Part shown: piece after piece, positions 11,572 to 21,809 of the stretch
Layout of the letters: every line of letters starts with the position of its first letter
Position numbering within the stretch: the stretch's first letter is position 1
NCBI GenBank assembly: GCA_958510825.1
Contig: OY294047.1
Span: 3,100,001 to 3,164,000 of the forward strand
Direction: 5' to 3'
Source of the DNA: Brachypterus glaber
Taxonomy: Eukaryota; Arthropoda; Insecta; Coleoptera; Kateretidae
Length of the DNA: 64,000 nt
Notes under the pieces: model-generated
Seen by the model: only the letters and a program-made list of their open reading frames with translations
What the model was told of the DNA's origin: nothing
Databases searched by the model: none
Position numbers and translations under genes: made by a program

Positions 11572-12240
11572 CCGGGTGTCCCAACTCTATTTACCCAACG
11601 ATTTTCTCGAAAACTTAGAGATAATCAAATTCTGCGAAAACCATCTTAAATAAGATAACTTAAACTATCTTTTAGCCTATATTTGATACTTTCAGCTCTT
11701 AAAATATTTTAAATGGAGAGGGGGTCGTGTGATACATCATTTTAAAACTTATGAAATTCTCCATTTAACTATATTTTTTATTTTTTTTTAGATTTTTTTG
11801 GGTTTAAAATAGGATTGAAAATGGGTATTTTTGTCAAAATTACTCTAAAACATCAAACATTTTTTTAAAAGTTATTAATTTCATGATGAAAAAACGTATA
11901 TTATACTTCTAAACTAACTTTAATTGACATAAATAAAAATTTCCAAAAAAAAACTTAAAAAATCGCATTTTTTAGCACAAAAAAATAATGAATCAAAACC
12001 TTAAAAAATTGTTTAAAAAATTAAAAAATATAAACTCCAATAGAGAATTTTATTTTCTTTAAAATGATGTATCACACGACCCCCATTTCCATTAAAAAAA
12101 ACTCCCCCCCATGCCCCCCTGTCCACATTTTAAGAGTTGAAAGTATTAAATATATGCTAAAAGATAGTTTAAGTTGTCTAACTTAAGATGGTTTTCGCAG
12201 AACTTAATTATCTCTTTTAATTATCGAGAAAACCGCCCGG
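11572..12240. mobile_element. TA-flanked foldback, CCGGGTGTCCC ends
   Basis: Ends CCGGGTGTCCC and ...CGCCCGG, bounded by TA at 11570-11571 and 12241-12242. The interior is a long palindrome whose arms (GTCGTGTGATACATCATTTT, CTTTCAGCTCTTAAAAT) are shared with the CAGTGCGGTCC foldbacks at 45035, 48006 and 55322. The termini have therefore diverged while the interior is conserved. Confidence 0.75.
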
Positions 12241-12659
12241 TATAATTTTCATCAACGAGTACTAATGCAGTTAATGCTTTTCACATACTGTAGCATAATT
12301 TTACGATCGCGAAAAAACCTCATTGAGTAAAAAGTCTCTCTGGATGAAACGTCTCACCCCACGCACTCCGAAAATTCACCCCACGGAAGAGTTATATCGA
12401 TCTCTTGTCTTACCCAGAGCAGTGATAGGGTTACCCTGCAGTGCACAGTGGATTCGGCGCCGATTTTTTAGTCAAAACGAAATATATTATATGAGTGGGG
12501 CAAAGTTAATAGTATATTGTTAGTATGCCAACTAAGTCTTTGGTATTCGAGACTGAAGGTTTTTTGTTAAGACGAAGTCGAGGCAAAAAATCAGTCGAGG
12601 ACACAAAAGACAGTTCGCATACGTGGTGCATATTTTCTACTACCTAAAGCAACTTGTCT

Positions 12660-13480
12660 TAGACTGTGCCGGATCCAGGAAATGGTCCTGGGGGCGGGGG
12701 GTAAAATCCAAAAACTAAAATTTTACATTCTTTAGTTAAAAAAAGCCCTAGTACCGCAGGCGAAGATTTTTACAAATTCGATGGTCTACTTTAATTAAAT
12801 TTAAAATTTCACAAAAATACAGAGAACTCTAGCGCCGCAGGCAAGTTTTTTTACGAATTTCACTCTTAAGTTCTACAGAAACGTAAAAAACTCTAGTGCG
12901 ATTTTTTTTTAATTTTTAAGCAGTTTACTGTTTAGTAATAATACTAGTATTATTACTAAAAATTTGAGAAAAATGTAAGAAAGCTCTAGCGCCGCAGGCG
13001 AAAATATTTACGCTTAAGTCTTAAATAAAAAAAAAGTAAGAAATCCCCAACTCCACTGGCGAAAATTTTTACAAACTTGATGGTCTATTTTAATTTTTAA
13101 ACAGTTTTATTATTCTAAATTTTCTCAAAAAAGCAGGAAAGCTCTAGCGCCGCAGGCGAAAATTTTTACGAATTTCACGATTAAGTTCTACAATCTTAAG
13201 CCCTAGTGCAGCAGGCCAAACTTTTTACAAACTTGATGATCTATTTTAATTTTTAAACAGTTTTTGTATTCAAAATTTTACAACAATGCGAGAAAGCCCT
13301 AGTGCCGCAGGTATTTACAATTCCAAAATATTACAAAAATATAAGAAACCTCTAACGCCGCAGGCCAAAATAATTTTTACGAATTTAAAGGTCTATGGTC
13401 CACTTGAACGCAATATATACCTTGGCGCCCCTTCTGCTTATTCTGAGTGGGAGGCTTCAACCTCCCTGCTTATTTCATGA
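12660..13480. repeat. Diverged tandem array around CTAGCGCCGCAGGCGAAAA
   Basis: About nine degenerate units with the core CTCTAGCGCCGCAGGCGAAA, spaced roughly 50-100 bp apart and followed by TTTTTACGAATTTCACGCTT or TTTTTACAAACTTGATGGTC. It begins near GGATCCAGG and a G-rich run, like the termini of the related hAT-type element at 13949-14557, so it is probably the interior of an older copy whose right end is unclear. ORFs in it are not credible genes. Confidence 0.7.
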
Positions 13481-13948
13481 AAACGCTTATTTGGAAAAAA
13501 AATATTTTCCTACAAATTTTACAATTATTTTATCTTGGGGGGGGGGGGGATCTTAGTGCACCGGTTATCTTCAAAGGACAGCTTTGCACAGACTCTGTTA
13601 TTAGCTAGGTTGTAGAAAACAAAATATTAAGGCTTTCCCATTTCGTCCCGTATGTTAAATTGCAACCTCTGTGCTTTATTCGTGGTCCACGTTTCGCTAT
13701 ACAACAGTCGGTGCCTAAGAACACTTCAATCGCCCCGCAGAAAAAAATACACTCATAACTCTCGCTTTTAAAACCATCAAGAAATCGATAAAAAGAATGC
13801 ATACCCCGTTTTTTTTGCTTTATAGCTCGCTATAAATCCGAATCTTTTATTAAAGGGTTTATTTCTATATAGTTTGAATATGACCGTACGGCTGAAAGTT
13901 TTCATTTAATGCTTTCTTCGTTCTTAAACGTAATACAGAAGTAGAAAA
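13481..13948. other. Spacer between two related repeat arrays
   Basis: Contains a G-run at 13537-13549 and otherwise unremarkable AT-rich sequence. The 65-codon minus-strand ORF (13605-13802) shows no domain that I recognise. Confidence 0.3.
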
Positions 13949-14557
13949 CAAGGGCGTATCCAGGATTTTTTTTCGGAGTGGGGGCTTAACACATTTTTTT
14001 CCTAAATCTCGAAATTAATTAAAATGGTGCGGCAGGTAAAAATTATTGCCATTTTTTTTTATTTCTGTTAATTTCTGATGTTTTATTTAAATTTAATTTA
14101 ATTTAATTAGTTGTGATGGTCTAAGTTTAAAAGCTTATAAAATAAGTGGTATAACTTTAAATTTAATAAAATTGCAAAAAATTTCTAGCGCCGCAGTCGA
14201 AAATATTTACAAATTTTACGCTTGATTTTTACAAAGTCGGATAAAAAAGACGTAAAAAAGCTTTAGCGCCGCAGAAGAAAATTTTTACAAATTTCAGTCT
14301 ATTTTAATTTTTACAATTTAAAGTTTCACTAAAATTCAAGAAAGGTCTAGCTCCGCAGACGAAAATTTTGACGTTCAAGTTTTATAACCTTAAATTAAAC
14401 AAAAAAAACAAAGAAAGCCCTAGCGCCGCAGGCGAATTTTTTAGGAATTTGATTATCTATGAAAGAAGGTGTCGACGCCGCGCCCCGGCGATCTTCTTAT
14501 GAAAGTTTTGGATTTCGGGGGGGCGGGGGCTCTCCCCGCGCCCTGGATAAGGCCTTG
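13949..14557. mobile_element. hAT-type MITE with internal CGCCGCAG repeats
   Basis: Starts CAAGGGCGTATCCAGG and ends CCTGGATAAGGCCTTG. It is flanked by GTAGAAAA (13941-13948) and GTAGAAAG (14558-14565), which match at 7 of 8 bases. The interior holds at least four units of the CTAGCGCCGCAG array described at 12660-13480. The CAAGGGCGTA terminus is shared with the element at 21144-21557, which has a different internal repeat. Confidence 0.8.
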
Positions 14558-14565
14558 GTAGAAAG

Positions 14566-15020
14566 GGTGGTAAAATATGCGCTTATATTCCCCCGCTTTA
14601 TCTTACACGAATATACTTTTTAATACAAAAAATAAACACACAATTAAAAAAAAACATTTTACATATAAATATTTATTATTAAATAATAGGTTTTTAAAAT
14701 TTTTATAGCCAATCCTTTTTACTATAAAATAAAACAAATGTAGCATTTAAATATTTTAGGAAAATTAGGTAAAAAAACACGCGATATACATTTTTCTAAC
14801 ATACTTTTTCTATTGTCAACCCTATCATTAGAGCAATGTAATTATAGTTTTTATATTTTTAAACATTTTTTTAACCGGCAATTAATTTAGTAAATAACCG
14901 TTTTCATTAAACTATATTTTTATTATGGAAAAAGTAAAAAAAAAACTGAATATTTTTCTCAACATTTCACATTCGAACGTTGTGGTATTTATTAAAATAT
15001 CGAAAATGAGTTTCGCAATA
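14566..15020. other. AT-rich intergenic, nothing recognised
   Basis: Very A+T-rich sequence without ORFs or repeat termini that I can define. Confidence 0.35.
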
Positions 15021-15447
15021 TTTTTTTTCTATTTTGCGACGAGCCCATAAGAGGTCTCTACTTTTTTTCTGTTGGGTTGGCAACATACAAAAGCCTATCT
15101 CTTGACGTTTTGCGTGCAAATGTCAATGTCGATTTAAAGTTTAATTTTTTACAAAATTTTGTGTTTAGGTTGTTTTTTACCGTGTTAAAATTGTGGACTG
15201 GTTAATTTTAAACATAGTATAAACTGTAATGCCAACCCAAAACAAAAATCCCTAAATCAGTCATCAATTTAAATATAAGTTTTTTAAATTTTAGAGCAAA
15301 AAAGGAAAAATTGTATAAAGCACTCGTTTCATAACACGTTTTTAGAGCACTAGTACTTTAGAAAACTCACCGCAAGCGGCTCGTTTTCTAAACTTGTACT
15401 CGTGGGCTAAAAACGTATATTATGAAACTATTACTTTAATATACAAT
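15021..15447 (+). mobile_element. Snap-back repeat family, copy A
   Basis: Begins TTTTTCTATTTTGCGAC and ends in a ~140-nt hairpin: CATAACACGTTTTTAG and ACTAGTACTTTAGAAAAC on one arm, TTTTCTAAACTTGTACTCGTG and CTAAAAACGTAT on the other, around GCCGCAAGCGGC. GCAAAA-AGGAAAAATTGTA just before the hairpin is an inverted echo of the start. Six copies occur in the window; this one lacks part of the 5' ACACGCATTTTGCGTGT segment. Confidence 0.8.
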
Positions 15448-15659
15448 AATTAAGCTTCTCCGTTTTTAATTCTGGAGAATAAAGCATATTTGATATTCTC
15501 ATCAAGTTTTCAGTCAGACTCGTTTGAGGCAGCTCTCCATACAACCCTATCCCTAGCCAATTTAGTTATTTCCCTAAAAATTCCTACACATCCTCAGTAG
15601 CAGTACTCTATTCTAGGCCTGCCCACCTTTCTTTTAACTTCTAGCTCGCTCTTTAATAG

Positions 15660-15720
15660 TTATTTATGGTTCTAGTGGGTAAAGTAAGATATTGTCCACG
15701 AGAGAATGTATATTATAAAA
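15660..15720 (+). repeat. Fragment of the TTATGGTACTAGTGGGTAAAG repeat
   Basis: AGTTATTTATGGTTCTAGTG followed by GGTAAAGTAAGATATTG matches the ends of the longer copies at 26819-27137 (opposite strand) and 38528-38830. Confidence 0.5.
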
Positions 15721-15756
15721 TTAATCATTAAACAAAAATTGTTTGATTTCTAATAA

Positions 15757-16130
15757 GGGAGCGTTCAAGTATTACGTAACGCGCTAGGGGTGGGTCTCGA
15801 AAACGTTACGCCGCGTTACAGAGGGGGGGTGGGTTTGGACAAAAACAATTAGAGATGGAAAACCATAGCCAATAACCGGTTTTCGGTTAACCGGTTTCGG
15901 AAATTACATCAGACCGGTTTTGGGTTAAAACACGGAAGCAATAACCGGTTAAAAACCGGTTTAAACCATAAAGCAAAATTTCCTTTCATTTATTTTTACT
16001 TTTTGTAAAATGTTACGTAACAAATAGGAGGGTGGGGGTGGGGGGTCTCGAAAATGTTACGCCGCGTTACATGGGGGGGTGGGGGTCAAAAATGGCCAAA
16101 TTTTGCGTTACGTAATACTTGAACGCTCCC
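15757..16130. mobile_element. PIF/Harbinger-type MITE carrying an AACCGG-rich insert
   Basis: Inverted termini GGGAGCGTTCAAGTATTACG, with TAA at 15754-15756 and 16131-16133. The 3-bp duplication is diagnostic of PIF/Harbinger. The subterminal AACGTTACGCCGCGTTAC motif is repeated on both sides. Between about 15850 and 15990 lies a block with several ATAACCGGTT/AACCGGTTT units that looks like a nested smaller element. Terminal fragments of the same family recur near 43615, 46880 and 47724. Confidence 0.85.
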
Positions 16131-16514
16131 TAATATTAGTGAAAATTAATTTTCGTATTAACTGTTTTTTTATAAAATTGACGTAACGCCATTTCAATGA
16201 TTGCAGTATAATTTCTCTATGATCAATCATAAAAATATCACGTAACATGTGTTTCATGCGGTGGACAAAATGATTAAAATCAGAATTGATCACGCTTGTC
16301 AGTACGAAATGCACAAAAAGTGTTAATTCAATTTGACCGCCATATCCGCATTCAATGTAATAGTTTTTTATTAAATTCTATTATACAATAAATAATAGAA
16401 ATAAAATAGAAATGATATTCAGTTTATTGTTATAATCCTTTTTTTAGGCATCTTACTTCATGCAGAAAGTACTATCTGAGGTAATGTTGTAATTTAGTGC
16501 CTATTCACAGTCTC

Positions 16515-16624
16515 GCATAAGAACATGAAACATAACAATGCGATGCTGTGATTGGCTTGATGGGCCGCCATGTATCTTGTAAGCCAATCACGGCATCGCA
16601 TTCTTATGTTTTATGTTCTTATGC
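16515..16624. repeat. 110-bp hairpin repeat
   Basis: Arms GCATAAGAACATGAAACATA and complementary TTATGTTTTATGTTCTTATG, with inner arms GTGATTGGCTT and AAGCCAATCAC. A related short hairpin on the same theme (GCATAACACGCA..GTGCTATGC) is at about 22717-22747. Confidence 0.7.
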
Positions 16625-16647
16625 AAGCTTCTGGATATGCCTTTATG

Positions 16648-17418
16648 CACAGAAAAAAAGCATATCTTGAATCAAAGCAAAACGATCTTGAACCAAGGCC
16701 GCCATGGCTTTCGATATGTTCAACGCCATGACTGTCTTGGATCAAGTCCGCCGTGATCTTGGCATTTGAGGTCCTAGATTTAAGGACATTTCCTTAAATC
16801 AAAGCCACTTAAACCATTTATTTAAGATCATATTATCTTAAACCAAGTATGTAATTATCTTGATTCAAGATCATATTATCTTTCTCCAAGATCATATCTT
16901 ACACCAAGTCTTGGTTTAAGATAATATAATCTTGAATGAAGAGAATTATAATCTTGATTTAAGATTATGATTCTCTTGATTCAAGATCATATTATCTTAA
17001 ACCAAGACTTGGTGTAAGATAAAGACCCCACAGTCAGGTTCCAGGGTTAATAGAATGGTAAATATTTTGAAAAAATTTTCCACACATGTATAATATTATT
17101 TCGCACGCCTATGAAATATGATACTTTCTTACTCTGTTAATCGTGTGAAATTTGGTTTCATAGGTGGTCGTAGGAAAAAGCACTTGTTTTTAAAGAAAAA
17201 CTTATTGCAACGCCATTGCAAAATGGCGCTTACCGTAAGACAACAGGGGCTTGACACAAGGATTTTTCTACCAAGAAAATAATTAAAGGAAACGAAAGTC
17301 ATAGATAATCTTAAACCGAGGATACATGATCTTAAAAGAAGATTATTACCTCGATTTAAGATAATATAAATATAAAGATAATTTATTATCTTCTGCCAAG
17401 ATAACCTTTTTTTCTGTG
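16648..17418. mobile_element. CACAG...CTGTG foldback MITE, long copy
   Basis: Starts CACAGAAAAAAAGC and ends TTTTTTTCTGTG, with TG on both sides (16646-16647, 17419-17420). The interior is built of many inverted TTAAGATAATA/TCTTGAATCAAG units (16780-17020 and 17300-17400). A low-copy segment at about 17025-17280 may be a separate insertion. It is related by termini and CTTTCGATATGTTC to 3704-3931. Confidence 0.65.
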
Positions 17419-17420
17419 TG

Positions 17421-18231
17421 TAGATAATATTTTCATCAATGATGAATCATCATCTATATAAGTCTATTTTCAAGAAAGATAAACATGATTAGAGTAGAAT
17501 TCGGGCATTTTTTTTCTCGGAACGTATTTGTAACAGAATTTTTTAACTAAGGTGAGTGAAATAAATTGCCATGTTAAGAAATTTTATCTTTTACTGCATT
17601 CAAATTTATTTGTAATCACCTGAAACATTACCAAAGGTTAGTTTGCAAACTAACAATAAACATATCTTTATTCTGATGGGTAAAAAATAAACAAACTGCA
17701 GGAGCTTCAAAATAGTATGTTCTATAACTAGTATGGAATAGACAATATTCCGCGCCAGCGGAAAGTTTGTCATACGAGCCGGCAGGCGAGTATGATGGTC
17801 CCGCGAGCGCGGAATGACTATTCCATACGTGTTGTAGACTATACTTTTTCTTCGACTGCAAATATGAAACACTGTATGGCTTTAAACTGCGGACAAGGTT
17901 AAAAACAATGTTTTTTACTCGGCATTGTAAATGCAACAAAACACATATTTTTAAATAAAGCAATTAATGTTATTTAATAATTTTAACAAATCAGTAAAAA
18001 GATTTTTATTTAGGTTTAGCACATATTTACAAATTATAATGCAAAAATTAAAGGTCATGTCAGATTGTTGTGACAGATATCAGGTTTAAATATTTCACAA
18101 TAAATGGAGCAGTTTTAATTTTTTGAACTAAATTGATAAAAAACTGGTCAAATATTAAGAAAAACTAATAAACTTTATGTAATTTTAAAGCAAAACTATA
18201 AATTGCATTAAATTAATCAATATTTCATGGT

Positions 18232-18234
<3 letters not shown>
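17421..18234. other. Intergenic with one 98-bp hairpin
   Basis: A hairpin at 17731-17828 has arms GTATGGAATAG..ATTCCGCGC and their complement. The overlapping minus-strand ORFs across it are palindrome artefacts. The rest is AT-rich and unrecognised. Confidence 0.5.

Positions 18235-18302
<68 letters not shown>
18235..18302. repeat. (AT)n microsatellite
   Basis: An uninterrupted run of about 34 AT dinucleotides. Confidence 0.95.
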
Positions 18303-18305
<3 letters not shown>

Positions 18306-18691
18306 ATTTTATTTTTTTATTTACTTTTATAAACAAGAGATGGGACTACATGTGCTCATTCTAACACTCGATACGGAATATTCATACCGTATCTAGAGCT
18401 AGAATGGATTCATTCTGTGTTTGAAAAGTGTGTGTATTTGCTTACATTCTAAAGCAGTCGTAGAAGAAATATTTTATTGCTTTTTAAAAAATATTGCATA
18501 CTGACATTATTAGGAACCCATGTCCCAAATATTGCCAGAGACCTTGCAATAATAGTAAAGAACAAACCTACAAACAATTAACAAACTAATAAGAAAATAT
18601 TGTGGCACAATAACGATTTCAGCTGTTTTAAGGTACAATTTGGGCACTTAAATAACAATTTGTCGTATTTAATAAATCCCACGCACTTATC

Positions 18692-19162
18692 ATGTACGTA
18701 TCGATTACAATCTCATATCTGCCTGGCGATTCTCTTCGAATAAAAAGCAGAAACAAGGTTCAGAACTCTCTGATTTCTTCGTTACTTTATTGTTGGTTTT
18801 TGTTTTTGTCATTTTTTTTTTGTCGACTACTTCGCGTGGCAATATTAGGAACACTCTCAAAAAATTACATTTTCCCTTCTTTATTGAGTGAAACACAATA
18901 TGGGCCAGGAAAGTGCATGTTTGTGCCTACCTTATTACGTTCTTGCCCTGCAATAATCGATGCTACCCAGCTTGCGACAGTCAGCACAATTTTAAGAGTT
19001 TTTATAGTAAAAGAGGACGAATCACGAAGGATATTTGTGTACGCCAATCGTACTAAGCATTACTATTTTGCACTGAAATCAAGAAAGTCCCATCTGCATT
19101 TTATTGTTTTGAGAAAATCAACTTTTTTATTAGGAACGGCGACAGTTTCGCAGACACAATAA
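18692..19162 (+). other. 156-codon ORF of uncertain status
   Basis: The longest ORF outside Kr and the LINE. It contains a hydrophobic run at residues ~31-55 (LLYCWFLFLSFFFCRLLRVA) that could be a membrane segment. I recognise no family. The opposite strand is also open (60 codons, 18865-19047) and includes GTAATAAGGTAGGC, a possible donor, so the coding strand, if any, is ambiguous. The region is more GC-balanced than its surroundings and I saw no other copy in the window. It may be chance or an exon; confidence is low. Confidence 0.2.
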
Positions 19163-19345
19163 TATTTCTAAGTGAATAAATTCCGGAAACTACAGACTCT
19201 GAGTGAAACATACTATTTTTTCTTCAAGCATCCTATATATTTTTTTTAAATATTAATTTTTGAATTTAGTTTATTCAGTAATAAAGTATGTTTTTTTATT
19301 AAAATAGGCCAATAAAACCCTTTCGAAATAAACTTAAACCTTCCT

Positions 19346-19770
19346 CACGGAAAGAAATTAGTGGGCTCTGCGCTATACATTATAAGATATTTGGTAACAG
19401 TGGCAAATTATAGTGATTTAAGCTATAGATTATAAGGGACACAATAACTAATAATGTTAAAAATAAATTGGAAACGATTATATATATTACAGACACGATT
19501 ATATTTATTACAGACACTATTATAAATTTACAGAAATTTTATTATATTATAAAAATTATTAGCACGGACAATAATTAAATCTATTTAAGCTATAAATGCC
19601 ATACTATTTGTTATATTTTATTATTCACTAAACAATTAAAGTATTTCATATAAATTTTTACACTGACTGCCATAATTGTAAGAGAAAGCCTTGTATTTAT
19701 ATAATAAGCGATTATAATTTGCTTGGTATGTATGTTATAGCGCTCCTAGCTATAATTTTTTTTTTCCGTG
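19346..19770 (+). mobile_element. CACGG MITE, copy 1
   Basis: A 425-bp element from CACGGAAAGAAATTAGTGGG to TATAATTTTTTTTTTCCGTG, with imperfect ~35-bp inverted ends (GCGCTATA shared). CT flanks both sides (19344-19345, 19771-19772). Copies at 27197, 28475 and 50081 are almost identical, implying recent spread. No coding capacity. CAC ends plus a 2-bp duplication suggest a CMC (CACTA/Mirage/Chapaev)-like origin, by inference. Confidence 0.88.
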
Positions 19771-19771
19771 C

Positions 19772-19906
19772 TTAGCTCATTTTAAATTTTTTTTCGTATG
19801 CTAAATCGTACACTTTTCGCGATTTCGATGGTAACTTGTCTAATGTAGCATTTGCAATTTCGGAGATATTTGTAGGTGTATAAACCATATATTCTTCTTC
19901 AGTCAT
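19772..19906 (-). pseudogene. 44-codon ORF, possible 5' end of a gene or transposon-derived recombinase
   Basis: Reads MTEEEYMVYTPTNISEIANA then TLDKLPSKSRKVYDLAYEKK and FKMS before TAA. It has acidic/basic composition and helix-like spacing quite unlike random AT-rich ORFs. The pattern LPSKSRKVYDLAYEKK recalls the start of the SAM-like N-terminal domain of tyrosine recombinases (Crypton-like proteins), where a KSR.xYe..Y motif opens the first helix; this is from memory and weak. The ORF stops at the point where the CACGG MITE (19346-19770) inserted, but the TAA itself lies in host sequence, not the MITE. Upstream on the same strand (19907-20040) is sequence with little repeat character that could be 5' UTR. 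It is probably a truncated or decayed first exon. Confidence 0.4.
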
Positions 19907-20498
19907 TTTTAATTAATTTCACACAAGGTTTTTGCACAGAATCTCGAGTCAACCACTTGTTTACATAATAAACAAACAAGTTTGAAGTATGGCTTTCATC
20001 AAAGTGTGTGCTGCCGCCAGTGGTGGTTTTGCTAACTAACTTTTTTTTACGGCGTACAACAATGAACTCCTTTTTTTACTGTAAATAAATAAATCACTTC
20101 TAACTAGTGGGTTCAGTTATAAAATATGAACATTTTAGTACGCTTGAAATAAAACATAATTTCATACCCTATATCTAAGATCTACTAATAAATAAATGTC
20201 TCTTTTGATCACGTACGTCCATCTTTTTCCTTGGATAAATATATTTATAATTATTATAGTTATTTTAATTCCAAGCGACATTAATTCAGTTTAGGGCGAG
20301 CAGAATTAATTAAAAATGATAAATGTAGGCAATAAGTTAAAGGTAAATCAGACTAATTATTTTGATGAAAAATTATAGTAAATTAACACGAAATTAGTGA
20401 TAAAAAAGATAATATTGTGTAATGGTCTAAAATACGACACGCTAGGTCCGTGTAAGGGTAGTAAATAGTGTCGTCAGCGATTACGGCACGAACTTCTA
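19907..20498. other. Low-copy sequence upstream of the small minus-strand ORF
   Basis: Positions 19907-20045 are less AT-rich than their surroundings and could be leader or promoter of the ORF at 19772-19906. The remainder to 20498 is AT-rich without recognisable content. Confidence 0.3.
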
Positions 20499-20988
20499 CA
20501 CTGTAAAAAATAAATATGAAATTACACATTATTCTGCACGTAAATGTGATTCATTGCAAATACATGAATTTACTAGATTTTACAATTTTAAATGTAATTT
20601 TAAAATTTCACACGTAATTTTAAAATTTTATATGCACATTACATGTAAATTTACATGCAATTTAACTTAAGTTACATGTAAACTCTAGTAAATTTTACAG
20701 AGTTGACTGTAAAAAATAAATATTTAAATTTACATGCAGAATCATAAGTAATGTGTTGCAGAGACAAGTAAAAGTTACGAGATTTTACATGTAATTTTAA
20801 GACCTTATATGAATAAATCTAAATTGCATGTAATATTTGTATAAAATTGTAAAATTACGATTTTATATGAATATTACATCTAAATTACATGTAATATTCA
20901 TATAAAAATGTAAAATTACATGTAAAATCTCGTAAATTTTACTCGCATGGCAACACATTACCTATGAGTCTATTTATTTTTTACAGTG
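20499..20988. mobile_element. CACTGTAAAAAAT foldback, double copy
   Basis: Starts CACTGTAAAAAATAAATAT and ends ATTTATTTTTTACAGTG, with TA on each side (20497-20498, 20989-20990). A second internal start (ACTGTAAAAAATAAATATTT) at 20708 and TTTTACAGAG just before it indicate two related foldbacks in tandem or nested. The interior is repeated TTACATGTAA palindromes. Confidence 0.75.
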
Positions 20989-21054
20989 TAGTGGCCTGAG
21001 GCCTGCGAGAGAAAATCCTGACTTAAAAAGGGTGATATAGTATCTACCTAGGGC

Positions 21055-21809
21055 CAGGGACGATCCAAGCTTTTAGTCGCTAGGGGGTGTAAGGTCCTCG
21101 CCTTCAAATTTTGCGGACTCGCCTAAAATAAATTTGCCGACTCCAAGGGCGTAGATCTTTTTCTTCTATGGGGGGTAATACTCAGGACCGGCCTTTCAAG
21201 CCTCAAATTTGGCGCCCCTAACAAAAAAAAAACACCCTAAAATAAAGCTTTGTGTGTCTACAAAAAAAAACTGCCCCTCAAAAAATGCCATTAAGAAAAA
21301 AAGCTTTGTCCCTGACGGTTTCTACCAAACTTTGTGCCCCTACATAAAAAATGAAGGCGCCCAAAAAAATACCCTAAGACAAAAGCTTTGTCCCTGACGG
21401 TTTCTACTAAACTTGGCGCCCAAAAAAATACCAACAAGAAAAAAACTGTGTGCCTGACGGTTTCTACCAAACTTGGCGCCCTGCAAACAAAATTGGCGCC
21501 CACGCCTATGGGGGGGGGGTAATTACCCCCATTACCCCCCCCTCATCTACGCCCTTGGCCGACTCAAAATATTTATTTTTCAACTCCAAAAAAAGAGCTT
21601 TACCCCTGACAGAAATTTTGATGAGTAAAATAAGGTCCTTATCTTCAAAATTTTGCCGACTCGCCTAAAATTTGCCTACTCAAAACAAAAAAAATTGTTT
21701 TCACCCCCAAAAAAAAGCTAAAAAAAATACCAAAGAAAAACGTCGACCTCTCAAATTTGCTAAATTTGCCGACTGGGTCATATCACACCCCTCCCTCGTA
21801 ACGTCCCTG
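21055..21809. mobile_element. hAT-like host element (CAGGGACG ends) carrying a nested MITE
   Basis: Ends CAGGGACGATCC and ...CGTAACGTCCCTG. The interior outside the nested element has repeated units with AAGGTCCT, CTTCAAAATTTTGCCGACTC and GCTTTACCCCTGAC. These same units occur, inverted, in 45776-46663. The flanking octamers (CCTAGGGC, CCTTTCCC) are only partly alike, so the duplication is not proven. Confidence 0.55.
21144..21557. mobile_element. Nested hAT-type MITE with perfect 8-bp duplication
   Basis: Ends CAAGGGCGTAGAT and ATCTACGCCCTTG. The octamer GCCGACTC is duplicated exactly at 21136-21143 and 21558-21565, inside the host element at 21055-21809. The interior contains four units of about 75 bp with the core AAGCTTTGTCCCTGACGGTT followed by TCTACCAAACTTGGCGCCC. 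The ORFs at 21209, 21291 and 21450 are products of this tandem repeat and not genes. Confidence 0.9.

Noticed and set aside
12660..14557. Regularly spaced repeats resembling a CRISPR-like array
   Set aside because: Units are degenerate, spacing is irregular, and the context is eukaryotic with hAT-type termini and a target duplication.
21209..21668. Three overlapping ORFs with repeated Pro/Lys-rich text
   Set aside because: They arise from the internal ~75-bp tandem repeat of a MITE.
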